Assembly: GCA_012798865.1 (NCBI GenBank)
Contig: JAAZMK010000128.1
Span: 1-5,040, forward strand
Length of the DNA: 5,040 bases
Direction: 5' to 3'
From: Clostridiaceae bacterium
GTDB taxonomy: Bacteria; Bacillota; Clostridia; Saccharofermentanales; DTU023
Shown here: positions 1 to 5,040 of the stretch, one piece after another
How positions within the stretch are numbered: the first letter of the stretch is position 1
How the letters are laid out: the number at the start of each line of letters is the position of its first letter
Translations under genes and position numbers: made by a program
The notes under the pieces: generated by a model
Told to the model about the DNA's origin: nothing
The model's database searches: none
The model's input: only the letters and a program-made list of their open reading frames with translations

Positions 1-719
1 GGTCCTCCGGGAATCAAGTCATTGACGATGTAGCGGTCGCTCTGATCACGCATGACAATGGCACCTATACCTACGTATTCGCCGCGCATCGTATCTTCAA
101 TCGACTCGTAGTATTCGGGAGTGAGGTAGAACGTATATGGACTACCCATCTGACCGGCAAGACCTTCGATCATCTTATCGATCATTTCGCTGTCCGTGTA
201 TTCCTCGTAGTAATTATCTCGAAGATAGTTATAGGCAGTGACAAACTTTTCGAGGGCGTCTTTAATTCCCTCTTGATCGGCGAAAGTAATAGAAAGACCG
301 TCACGCGACCGGACAATTCCCGGGACGTCTTTTGCGGCGGTTTCAGTACTAGGAGAAGAAATGGTCGAGTCGGGTCTTGTCGTAACAACCGGATCACCGC
401 CATCAACTACATGCCCAAACAATACGAAACCTATACCTACGGTTACCAAAAAAGTCAGCGAAGCCGTTAATAACACCGCAAAAAAGACGGACCATCGACA
501 TGAAGGTTTCTTTCGATTACCATCCGTAGTCATGCCGGATCCCGACGATGAGTATCGCTGAGAACCCCACGAAGAATAATCGTCGTGATGCACGTAGCCT
601 CTCTGATCAGGAAACTGACCTCCTACGTACGGTCTCTGCTCATAAGGCGGCTGGACCCCCGTTGTGTCATTAGTGGGATGTTCTGCCGGTCCTTCATAAT
701 TGTTTTTTTGCTCATCCAT
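1..719 (-). CDS. S41 family C-terminal processing protease (CtpA/Prc-like), N-terminal part, cut by window edge
   Basis: The open frame begins at ATG 719-717 and runs off the left edge with no stop, giving 239 residues. Residues 1-74 are a polar cytoplasmic head rich in Tyr, Gly, Pro, Gln and Asp. Residues 75-103 form one hydrophobic membrane segment, preceded by basic residues (NRKKPSCRW), so the rest should face outward. A Ser/Thr/Pro/Asp linker spans about 104-135. From about 150 the sequence matches the region before the PDZ domain in S41 proteases: a helical stretch, YNYLRDNYYEEY, MIEGLAGQMGSPYTFYLTPEYY (the usual 'G-D-PYT-YL' signature, with S replacing D), then GEYVGIGAIV opening the PDZ domain. 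The Ser-Lys catalytic region lies outside the window, so activity cannot be judged. Family members cleave substrates from the C-terminus in the envelope. The head is unusually long for the family. The internal ATG at residue 63 lacks a good ribosome site, so the upstream ATG is preferred. Confidence 0.85.
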   Translation of the reverse strand, partial: MDEQKNNYEGPAEHPTNDTTGVQPPYEQRPYVGGQFPDQRGYVHHDDYSSWGSQRYSSSGSGMTTDGNRKKPSCRWSVFFAVLLTASLTFLVTVGIGFVLFGHVVDGGDPVVTTRPDSTISSPSTETAAKDVPGIVRSRDGLSITFADQEGIKDALEKFVTAYNYLRDNYYEEYTDSEMIDKMIEGLAGQMGSPYTFYLTPEYYESIEDTMRGEYVGIGAIVMRDQSDRYIVNDLIPGG

Positions 720-726
720 ACCAGTG

Positions 727-731
727 CACCT
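727..731 (-). promoter_or_regulatory. Ribosome binding site of the S41 protease gene
   Basis: AGGTG lies seven bases upstream of ATG 719-717. It supports that ATG over the internal ATG at codon 63, which is preceded by no comparable purine-rich site. This start keeps the long cytoplasmic head in the protein. Confidence 0.65.
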
Positions 732-765
732 AATTCAAATGATTCATAATTTTACTTCCGTGAAA

Positions 766-796
766 GTCACATTGAGAGTGTGACCACGCACTCACA
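766..796 (-). repeat. Overlapping short inverted repeats in the S41 gene leader
   Basis: On the plus strand GTCACA (766-771) and TGTGAC (779-784) make a perfect 6-bp stem with a 7-base loop. TGTGA (779-783) also pairs with TCACA (792-796) across 8 bases. The shared central arm gives two mutually exclusive pairings. The block lies at or just downstream of the predicted transcription start, where a repressor operator or leader hairpin could act. The arms resemble CRP-type half-sites, but the spacing (8, not 6) is wrong for a classical CRP site. Confidence 0.35.
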
Positions 797-798
797 TC

Positions 799-827
799 AT
801 CATACCACTGCCCATTAAGAACACGAA
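799..827 (-). promoter_or_regulatory. Candidate extended -10 promoter for the S41 protease gene
   Basis: On the minus strand TGG-TATGAT (807-799) fits an extended -10 element (TGnTATAAT with one mismatch). Seventeen bases upstream is a weak -35 match, TTCGTG (827-822). It lies between the upstream terminator and the start codon and would give a leader of roughly 70 bases. A weaker alternative nearer the gene is GTGACT, 16 bases, TATGAA, in the stretch 741-770. Prediction is by eye only. Confidence 0.4.
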
Positions 828-862
828 CATTCGCCCGGTATTCTTGCTGGAATGTTGATCAT

Positions 863-895
863 AACAAACGCAATCATGCATAAACATGATTGCGT
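863..895 (-). terminator. Rho-independent terminator after the M23 peptidase gene
   Basis: A perfect 11-bp stem (arms 868-878 and 885-895; ACGCAATCATG on one side) encloses a 6-base loop. Read on the minus strand, it is followed by a short T-rich run, TTTGTT, counting the last stem base. It lies about 85 bases beyond the M23 stop codon and upstream of the S41 gene promoter candidate, so it probably separates the two transcripts. The T-run is interrupted by a G, so some read-through is possible. There is no T-run on the plus-strand side. Confidence 0.65.
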
Positions 896-981
896 CCCGA
901 ATCTTATTGATTGACAATGCCTTTGTCCGAATAGAAGCCCAGACTCGAAATCGTCACCGCCGCATATAGCGGAGAAAAATG

Positions 982-2199
982 CTATCTAACCCACTTGAAA
1001 TATTTCATCGGGTTGACGGGAGTGCCGTTGATGCGAATTTCGAAATGCAGATGGGGACCTGACGAACGACCCGTATTGCCCGTATAGCCAATCACTTGCC
1101 CGGCATTGACCTTCTGTCCCGTATGACAGTTATAGCCGCTTAAATGACCATAGCGCGTCTGCGTGCCATCGTAGTGATTGATGACGACCATCTTTCCGTA
1201 CGCCCAATGGTATGTACTACCAGGCCATCCAACATACGTGACAATGCCATCCGCCATTGCCACGATGCGCGTTCCCGTCGGACACATAACATCGGTACCG
1301 TAGTGAAACCGACCATACTTTGCGCGCCAACCGAAGTGAGAAGATACCTGATAAAACCCGGGAGTGGGCCAGATATACGCCCCCGTACCGACATAATGAG
1401 AACCCGTGGCACCGGAAGCCCTCTTTGCCGCCTCTTCAATCCCGATGGCTTTGAGATTTCGCTCCGCGCTCGTCTTATCTCTCTCAAGCTGTTCCTGCTT
1501 TTGTTTTGTCAATTCCAAGGAATTTGATAACTTGCTGAGCTGTTTCGCAGCCAATGCCTTTTCGTTCTTAATTTTTTGGAGAACGGCATCCGCTTCATCG
1601 ACAAGTCGCACCATTTCCTCATATGAAGCTTCCGCATCCTGTTTCATCTCCTCTGCAAGGGCAGAGGCTGCTTCAAGTTCGGCTAAAGCCTGCTCATCGG
1701 CATCAGCGATAATTCTCATGAGGCGAAGCGTAGTAAAGAAACTATCGAGATTGACCGCTGTAATCAGCATCTCGAAAACTGATTTCTGATTCCACTCATA
1801 CATTCGAGCAATTCGCTGCTCATACTGAACAGTCTTCTCTTCGTAATCGCTTAACGCATTGGCATACCCTTGTTGGTACATCAGCATCGCTTCCAGCGCA
1901 TATTCTTTCTGTTCAAGCGCCTCGTCGTATACTTTGCGTTGTTCCTCGGAACGATTTTCGAGATATGCAAGCTCGCCACTCAAAGTTTTTTGGCGATTCG
2001 CCAACTTTTCACGGTCGCTTTTTATTGTCGCCAGCTGATCTTTAATACCTTTGAGTTTTTCTTCTGCTTGTCTGTACTTGGACGACGTTGCCACGGAATG
2101 AGTTGTCAAAGGGGCAAAACCGAGCGACAGAGTCAAAGCAATAAGAACTAACGCCAACAGTCGTGTCAATAATCGTTTTAACGTTATCTTCTTAACCAT
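982..2199 (-). CDS. Secreted coiled-coil M23 peptidoglycan endopeptidase (EnvC/PcsB-like architecture)
   Basis: The protein has 405 residues. Start ATG 2199-2197 has a strong AAGGAG (2210-2205) five bases upstream; the stop is TAG. Residues 1-37 look like a signal peptide: basic KKITLKRL, a hydrophobic core at 12-30, and a possible signal peptidase site after SVA (residue 37). Residues 40-255 are Glu/Lys/Gln/Ala/Leu-rich and heptad-like, a long coiled coil split by a less charged section around 138-165, as in EnvC-type proteins. Residues 275-402 are a LytM/M23 domain. All key residues are present: H299-x-G-x-D303, H352 in YGHLS, and H383-x-H385 in GPHLHFE. An active zinc endopeptidase cutting peptide cross-links is therefore expected, unlike EnvC or NlpD, whose LytM sites are degenerate. 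Its place after ftsEX suggests that FtsX recruits and activates it at the septum. It has its own promoter candidate and terminator. Confidence 0.93.
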   Translation of the reverse strand: MVKKITLKRLLTRLLALVLIALTLSLGFAPLTTHSVATSSKYRQAEEKLKGIKDQLATIKSDREKLANRQKTLSGELAYLENRSEEQRKVYDEALEQKEYALEAMLMYQQGYANALSDYEEKTVQYEQRIARMYEWNQKSVFEMLITAVNLDSFFTTLRLMRIIADADEQALAELEAASALAEEMKQDAEASYEEMVRLVDEADAVLQKIKNEKALAAKQLSKLSNSLELTKQKQEQLERDKTSAERNLKAIGIEEAAKRASGATGSHYVGTGAYIWPTPGFYQVSSHFGWRAKYGRFHYGTDVMCPTGTRIVAMADGIVTYVGWPGSTYHWAYGKMVVINHYDGTQTRYGHLSGYNCHTGQKVNAGQVIGYTGNTGRSSGPHLHFEIRINGTPVNPMKYFKWVR

Positions 2200-2249
2200 G
2201 CTAACTCCTTCGCCATACTCGGAACATTCTAACCTCGATATTTTATATT

Positions 2250-2258
2250 ATCATACCA
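2250..2258 (-). promoter_or_regulatory. Candidate extended -10 promoter for the M23 peptidase gene
   Basis: TGG-TATGAT (2258-2250 on the minus strand) is an extended -10 element followed by an A/T-rich stretch suited to melting. The -35 position at 17-base spacing reads AGTCTG, a poor match, so the TG extension or an activator would have to compensate. A start near 2243 would leave a leader of about 44 bases before the ATG. The same TGGTATGAT 9-mer occurs ahead of the S41 gene. Confidence 0.45.
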
Positions 2259-2287
2259 GACGTTTTTACTTCCAGACTGAAAATATG

Positions 2288-2305
2288 ACAATGTCATGAC
2301 ATTGT
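2288..2305. promoter_or_regulatory. Perfect 18-bp palindrome, candidate operator upstream of the M23 gene
   Basis: ACAATGTCATGACATTGT is its own reverse complement, with 9-base arms and no spacer. It lies in the noncoding gap after ftsX, with its centre about 53 bases upstream of the predicted M23 transcription start. That suits a dimeric helix-turn-helix factor acting as an activator, or as a repressor from upstream. As an RNA hairpin it is AT-rich and has no adjacent T-run on the minus strand (CATATTTTC follows), so it makes a poor terminator. The factor that binds it is unknown. Confidence 0.5.
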
Positions 2306-2377
2306 ATGCGTGTCGACGGACTGCCATCTTTCTCATCCGGTAAATTTATTCATACCATCGGTTCGGTACAAAAAGCG

Positions 2378-3286
2378 TTACACTTTGGCGTACTTGCGAA
2401 CAGATACGGCACTAATGACGGTACAGAGCGTTATCCCTACGAAAAGGTTAAGCAAAAACAGAATAAGCGTGATATGCCCCGTTGGCAAAAGTGTATAACG
2501 GGAAGCACCAAGCGTCATCGAACCCAGTGAATCAGGTGAAAACTTCTTAACAAGTTCATTGTAGAGCAACGACGCGAATAAGCTGGCTAGAAGCGCACCG
2601 ACCATACCGATTGTCGCGCCTTCAACGATGAAAGGAATGCGAATATACTTGTTCGTCGCGCCGATATACTTCATGATGTTGATCTCTCGAGAACGCGACA
2701 ATGCCGCAATCCGTACGGTATTTGCCATAACGACCGTCGCTATCAACGTCAAGATAATAAAAACGATGATCCCGACGCGCGATGTCCCTTGTTTGACGTC
2801 ATCGAGGAAAGCCATCAAGTGCGACTCCATCATCACTTCATGGACTGCGGGTAAATTTTCAACCTCCCGTTTAAACTCATCTCCCGTAGCAGGATCATTG
2901 AGGCGAACGTTGATCGTATGAGGGATATACGTTTCATAGTCGAAACCCTTCCAGAGCTCTTCTTTTCCCAATTCATGCTTAAACTGCTCATAATTCTCCA
3001 AGGGGGTTCTCATCTCATACATTTGAACGAGTTCGCTGTCTATCAGATAGTTTTCGATAAGGTCGAGATCGGCTTGTTCGGCACTCAAACTCATGGATAT
3101 TTCAATCGGGGGTTGTTGAGATGCGATCTTTGACAGATGATTGGCATTGAGCGAGAAAGCGACAAAAGCGCTCGTGAGAAATAGCATCAGCACCAGCGTC
3201 GTAATCGCAGCAATAGACAGCAAAGGATGTCGACCTAAACTCTTGAAGCCCGTTTTGATCGAATATCGCCACTCGTTATGTCTCAT
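2378..3286 (-). CDS. ftsX: Cell division protein FtsX, membrane subunit of the FtsEX complex
   Basis: The protein has 302 residues, normal for FtsX. It has a short basic cytoplasmic N-terminus (WRYSIKTGFKSLGRHPLLS) and a first membrane helix at about 22-46. An extracellular domain of about 120 residues (50-168) follows, the part that contacts peptidoglycan hydrolases or their activators in studied species. Three more helices lie at about 170-194, 218-243 and 271-293. Between helices 2 and 3 is the conserved segment RSREINIMKYIGATNKYIRIPF (198-219) and then EGA, which contacts FtsE and is typical of FtsX. The ATG overlaps the ftsE stop as ATGA, and GGAGG (3298-3294) inside the ftsE end serves as ribosome site seven bases upstream, so the two genes are translationally coupled. 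The complex transmits ATP hydrolysis across the membrane to control septal wall cleavage rather than transporting a substrate. Confidence 0.95.
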   Translation of the reverse strand: MRHNEWRYSIKTGFKSLGRHPLLSIAAITTLVLMLFLTSAFVAFSLNANHLSKIASQQPPIEISMSLSAEQADLDLIENYLIDSELVQMYEMRTPLENYEQFKHELGKEELWKGFDYETYIPHTINVRLNDPATGDEFKREVENLPAVHEVMMESHLMAFLDDVKQGTSRVGIIVFIILTLIATVVMANTVRIAALSRSREINIMKYIGATNKYIRIPFIVEGATIGMVGALLASLFASLLYNELVKKFSPDSLGSMTLGASRYTLLPTGHITLILFLLNLFVGITLCTVISAVSVRKYAKV

Positions 3287-4497
3287 GAGGGATCCTCCGG
3301 ATGTTCGTCTACACCTTTGTGTTCAAGACGTTTGCGAACGACATTGGGAGAATGGACTGGCGATTCTACGCGAGACTCGACATTGTCACCGTTCGCGATC
3401 TCCACGCTCAGCTCTTCCGCTTTGGTCTCTTCAGCTGAACTTTCCTTATTCAGCATCGTATCGCGAAGAACATGCATATCGTGCCGCATTGTCTCAACGT
3501 CCATGGGTTCATGGCTACCCGTCTCCTCAAGCCTCTTTTTGAGCAGCTCCCTTCTCTCTCTCGTCCCGGGACGACCACGCCTCTCCGATTGACTCCTTCG
3601 AAGTTCTTCAAAGAAACCTTCGCCCTGAAGATCCACCGTCCGGCGTCTGGTCTTTGAATCGAGTCTCTTCCGCCGTTCCTCGCGCTCCTGTTGGTCCACA
3701 CGCCTTAACAGTTCCATCGCGTGATCGCCCTCTGCCCATTTTTCATCGGACTGTTCGGGCTTCGAAGCCGTCTCATGGTCGGGCACATAATATCCGAATC
3801 GCTCATCACGTCTAAAATACTTACCGCAAGCATCATCGCGAATAAGCACGCCGTCTTTCACTTCAAGCACACGCTTATTCATTTTGTTGATAATAGCGCT
3901 GTCGTGTGAGCACGTGATGATCGTCGTGCCGTTATTTCGGTTGATGCGTTCGAGGAGCGCCATAATGGATTCACCGTTGACAGGATCGAGATCCCCCGTC
4001 GGCTCATCGGCGATAATCAGATGGGGTCTGTTAACGAGTGCTCGCGCGATACTCACGCGTTGCTTCTCACCCCCCGACAACTCGGACGGGTAATCATTAA
4101 TTTTATTCCTTAGTCCTACAACTGCAAGGACGATCGGAACGCGTTGTCGGATTTTTTTTCTCGGTTCACCGATAATCTCCATGGCGAACGCGACGTTCTC
4201 ACCGACTGTCAACGAGTCGATCAGACGAAAATCCTGAAAAACCATACCGATTTTCCTTCTCAAGAAAGGAATCTGGCGATCCTTAATCTGACCGACATTG
4301 AAATTGTCAAGAAGAACCACACCCGATGTAGGACGTTCCTCACAAGTCAAAAGCTTAAATATCGTTGATTTTCCTGCGCCGCTTTCCCCAATAAAAAAGA
4401 CGAAATCACCTTCTTCAATAGAAAACGAAACATTGGAAAGCGCCTTGGTTCCCGTTTGATAAATTTTCGTTACATCTCGAAATTCTACAAATGCCAT
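3283..4497 (-). CDS. ftsE: Cell division ATP-binding protein FtsE with a long charged C-terminal extension
   Basis: The protein has 404 residues; typical FtsE has about 220-230. Residues 1-225 are a full ABC ATPase: Walker A GESGAGKST (37-45), Q-loop Q88 in MVFQDFRLI, signature LSGGEKQR (140-147), Walker B LIIADEP with E165, D-loop GDLD (168-171) and switch H198 in CSHD. The DFRLIDSLTVGENV and PSELSGGEKQR contexts are typical of FtsE. Residues from about 240 to the end are an added tail: Arg/Glu-rich and probably helical at 260-325 (EREERRKRLD, RERRELLKKRLEE), then acidic, Ser-rich and low in hydrophobic residues (350-404). I see no known domain in it. The ATG at 4497 is chosen over an upstream in-frame TTG at 4548 because AAGGAG stands five bases before it and the family normally begins just there (MAFVEFRDVTKIY). 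The gene follows the regulator by 60 bases and overlaps ftsX by four bases. Confidence 0.95.
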   Translation of the reverse strand: MAFVEFRDVTKIYQTGTKALSNVSFSIEEGDFVFFIGESGAGKSTIFKLLTCEERPTSGVVLLDNFNVGQIKDRQIPFLRRKIGMVFQDFRLIDSLTVGENVAFAMEIIGEPRKKIRQRVPIVLAVVGLRNKINDYPSELSGGEKQRVSIARALVNRPHLIIADEPTGDLDPVNGESIMALLERINRNNGTTIITCSHDSAIINKMNKRVLEVKDGVLIRDDACGKYFRRDERFGYYVPDHETASKPEQSDEKWAEGDHAMELLRRVDQQEREERRKRLDSKTRRRTVDLQGEGFFEELRRSQSERRGRPGTRERRELLKKRLEETGSHEPMDVETMRHDMHVLRDTMLNKESSAEETKAEELSVEIANGDNVESRVESPVHSPNVVRKRLEHKGVDEHPEDPS

Positions 4498-4502
4498 TGC
4501 TG

Positions 4503-4508
4503 CTCCTT
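4503..4508 (-). promoter_or_regulatory. Ribosome binding site of ftsE, deciding its start
   Basis: AAGGAG (4508-4503 on the minus strand) stands five bases upstream of ATG 4497-4495. It supports this ATG and argues against the in-frame TTG at 4548-4546, which would add 17 residues before the conserved ABC N-terminus. Confidence 0.85.
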
Positions 4509-4557
4509 CAGCCGAAACGCTCTTCGTTCGGACAGAGCTTTCTCCCAACGAATCAGA

Positions 4558-5040
4558 TCAGACCATCGGTAAATAATCCTCAGTACCCAATTCCATGCCC
4601 ATGCGCGCGTAGCGAGTCACTTTGTTTTCCTCAACATAGGTGAGATAATCTCTGACCATCTCCGCCAGCTTGAAGAGAACGGCGTCCTCGAAATTGCGAA
4701 GATCCAATCCCGTTATCTTCTCAACTTTGTCGAGCCGGTACACGAGCGTATTTCTGTGGACGAAGAGCTGTCGCGATGTCTCACTCCCGTTCAGGCTGTT
4801 CTCGAAGAATTTCTCGATCGTCAACAACGTCTCCGGATCAAGCGCCTCGTATGTTCCCGGCTCGAAAACCTCGCGGAGAAATAGCTCGCACAGTGTAATC
4901 GGAAGCTGATAAATCAAGCGCCCCAACCCGAGATTGCAATACATCATGACTTCCGGCGTCTTACTCCTGAAAATGTCACCGACGATCAGAGCTAGAGATG
5001 CTTCCTTGTAAGCCTTTGCCGTGTCTTTCAATGAAGAGAA
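4558..5040 (-). CDS. PucR/CdaR-type transcriptional regulator, C-terminal part, cut by window edge
   Basis: The open frame enters at the right edge and stops at TGA 4560-4558, giving 160 residues. The first part, LKDTAKAYKEASLALIVGDIF, matches the 'sy-eA--AL-iG' helix that ends the middle domain of CdaR/PucR regulators. Residues about 71-130 fit the PucR C-terminal helix-turn-helix: LLTIEKFFENSLNGSETSRQL, then FVHRNTLVYRLDKVEKITGLDL (93-114), which carries the family's HRNTL-YRL core, then NFEDAVLFKLAEMVRDYL. A tail of about 28 residues follows the domain. Members of this family respond to small ligands such as purine breakdown products or sugar acids; the ligand here cannot be told because the N-terminus is missing. 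Only 60 bases without a clear promoter or terminator separate it from ftsE, so co-transcription is plausible. Whether it regulates ftsEX is unknown. Confidence 0.85.
   Translation of the reverse strand, partial: FSSLKDTAKAYKEASLALIVGDIFRSKTPEVMMYCNLGLGRLIYQLPITLCELFLREVFEPGTYEALDPETLLTIEKFFENSLNGSETSRQLFVHRNTLVYRLDKVEKITGLDLRNFEDAVLFKLAEMVRDYLTYVEENKVTRYARMGMELGTEDYLPMV

Noticed and set aside
911..940. Plus-strand TTGACA at 911-916 as a -35 box
   Set aside because: No acceptable -10 element follows at 16-18 bases, and no plus-strand gene lies downstream.
960..972. Small hairpin CCGC-ATATA-GCGG just after the M23 stop
   Set aside because: The stem is only 4 bp with no T-run on the minus strand; the 11-bp stem at 868-895 is the far better terminator.
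1144..1789. Plus-strand open frames of about 127 codons opposite the M23 gene
   Set aside because: They lie wholly within a gene with clear signal peptide, coiled coil and M23 motifs; their translations look compositional and carry no recognisable domain.
2306..2530. Plus-strand open frames of 62-74 codons starting in the ftsX-M23 gap
   Set aside because: Most of their length is antisense to ftsX, the start overlaps the palindrome arm, and the translation has no recognisable features.
3141..3592. Plus-strand open frames opposite the ftsE tail and ftsX start
   Set aside because: They are antisense to a continuous ftsE frame with an exact ATGA junction to ftsX; no plausible ribosome site or protein motif.
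4498..4548. In-frame TTG at 4548 as the ftsE start, adding 17 residues
   Set aside because: The ATG at 4497 has AAGGAG five bases upstream and begins exactly where FtsE family proteins begin; the extra residues show no family similarity.
4498..4557. Promoter or terminator between the regulator and ftsE
   Set aside because: No convincing -10/-35 pair and only a weak bulged hairpin (CGAACG / CGTTTCG, about 4514-4531) without a T-run.

Overview
The window is a bacterial chromosome segment of mid-range GC with every supported gene on the minus strand. Read in transcription order (high to low coordinates) it holds: the C-terminal end of a PucR/CdaR-type helix-turn-helix regulator (cut by the right edge), ftsE, ftsX, a secreted coiled-coil M23 peptidase, and the N-terminal third or so of an S41 C-terminal-processing protease (cut by the left edge). 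This is a cell-division and cell-wall-remodelling cluster. The order regulator - ftsE - ftsX - M23 peptidase - S41 protease, together with Shine-Dalgarno sites and a long tail on FtsE, recalls Gram-positive lineages, perhaps Coriobacteriia (Actinomycetota). That placement is an inference from memory and gene order, not from a search.

Region by region: 4558-5040 is the regulator fragment. A 60-base gap follows, with no promoter that I can see. ftsE (3283-4497) and ftsX (2378-3286) overlap by four bases (ATGA) and are translationally coupled. A gap of about 180 bases (2200-2377) holds a perfect 18-bp palindrome and an extended -10 promoter candidate. The M23 peptidase (982-2199) has a strong Shine-Dalgarno. 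A 262-base gap (720-981) holds a rho-independent terminator for the M23 transcript, then a second extended -10 candidate and overlapping inverted repeats ahead of the S41 protease gene (1-719, partial).

Working model: FtsE (ATPase) and FtsX (membrane transmitter) form a type VII ABC mechanotransmission complex at the septum. Its outward-facing domain would gate the coiled-coil M23 enzyme encoded next door, as known for EnvC, PcsB and RipC partners. Unlike EnvC, this M23 protein keeps all its metal and catalytic residues, so it is probably itself the hydrolase. The S41 protease could trim or degrade envelope hydrolases, as Prc/CtpA proteases do elsewhere; here that is only inferred from its position.

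I found no RNA genes, CRISPR arrays, insertion sequences or phage genes, and no wholly new system. The unusual parts are the roughly 165-residue charged tail on FtsE, the Tyr/Gly/Pro-rich cytoplasmic head on the S41 protease, and a TGGTATGA promoter-like octamer found three times, always in the gaps and in the sense orientation.
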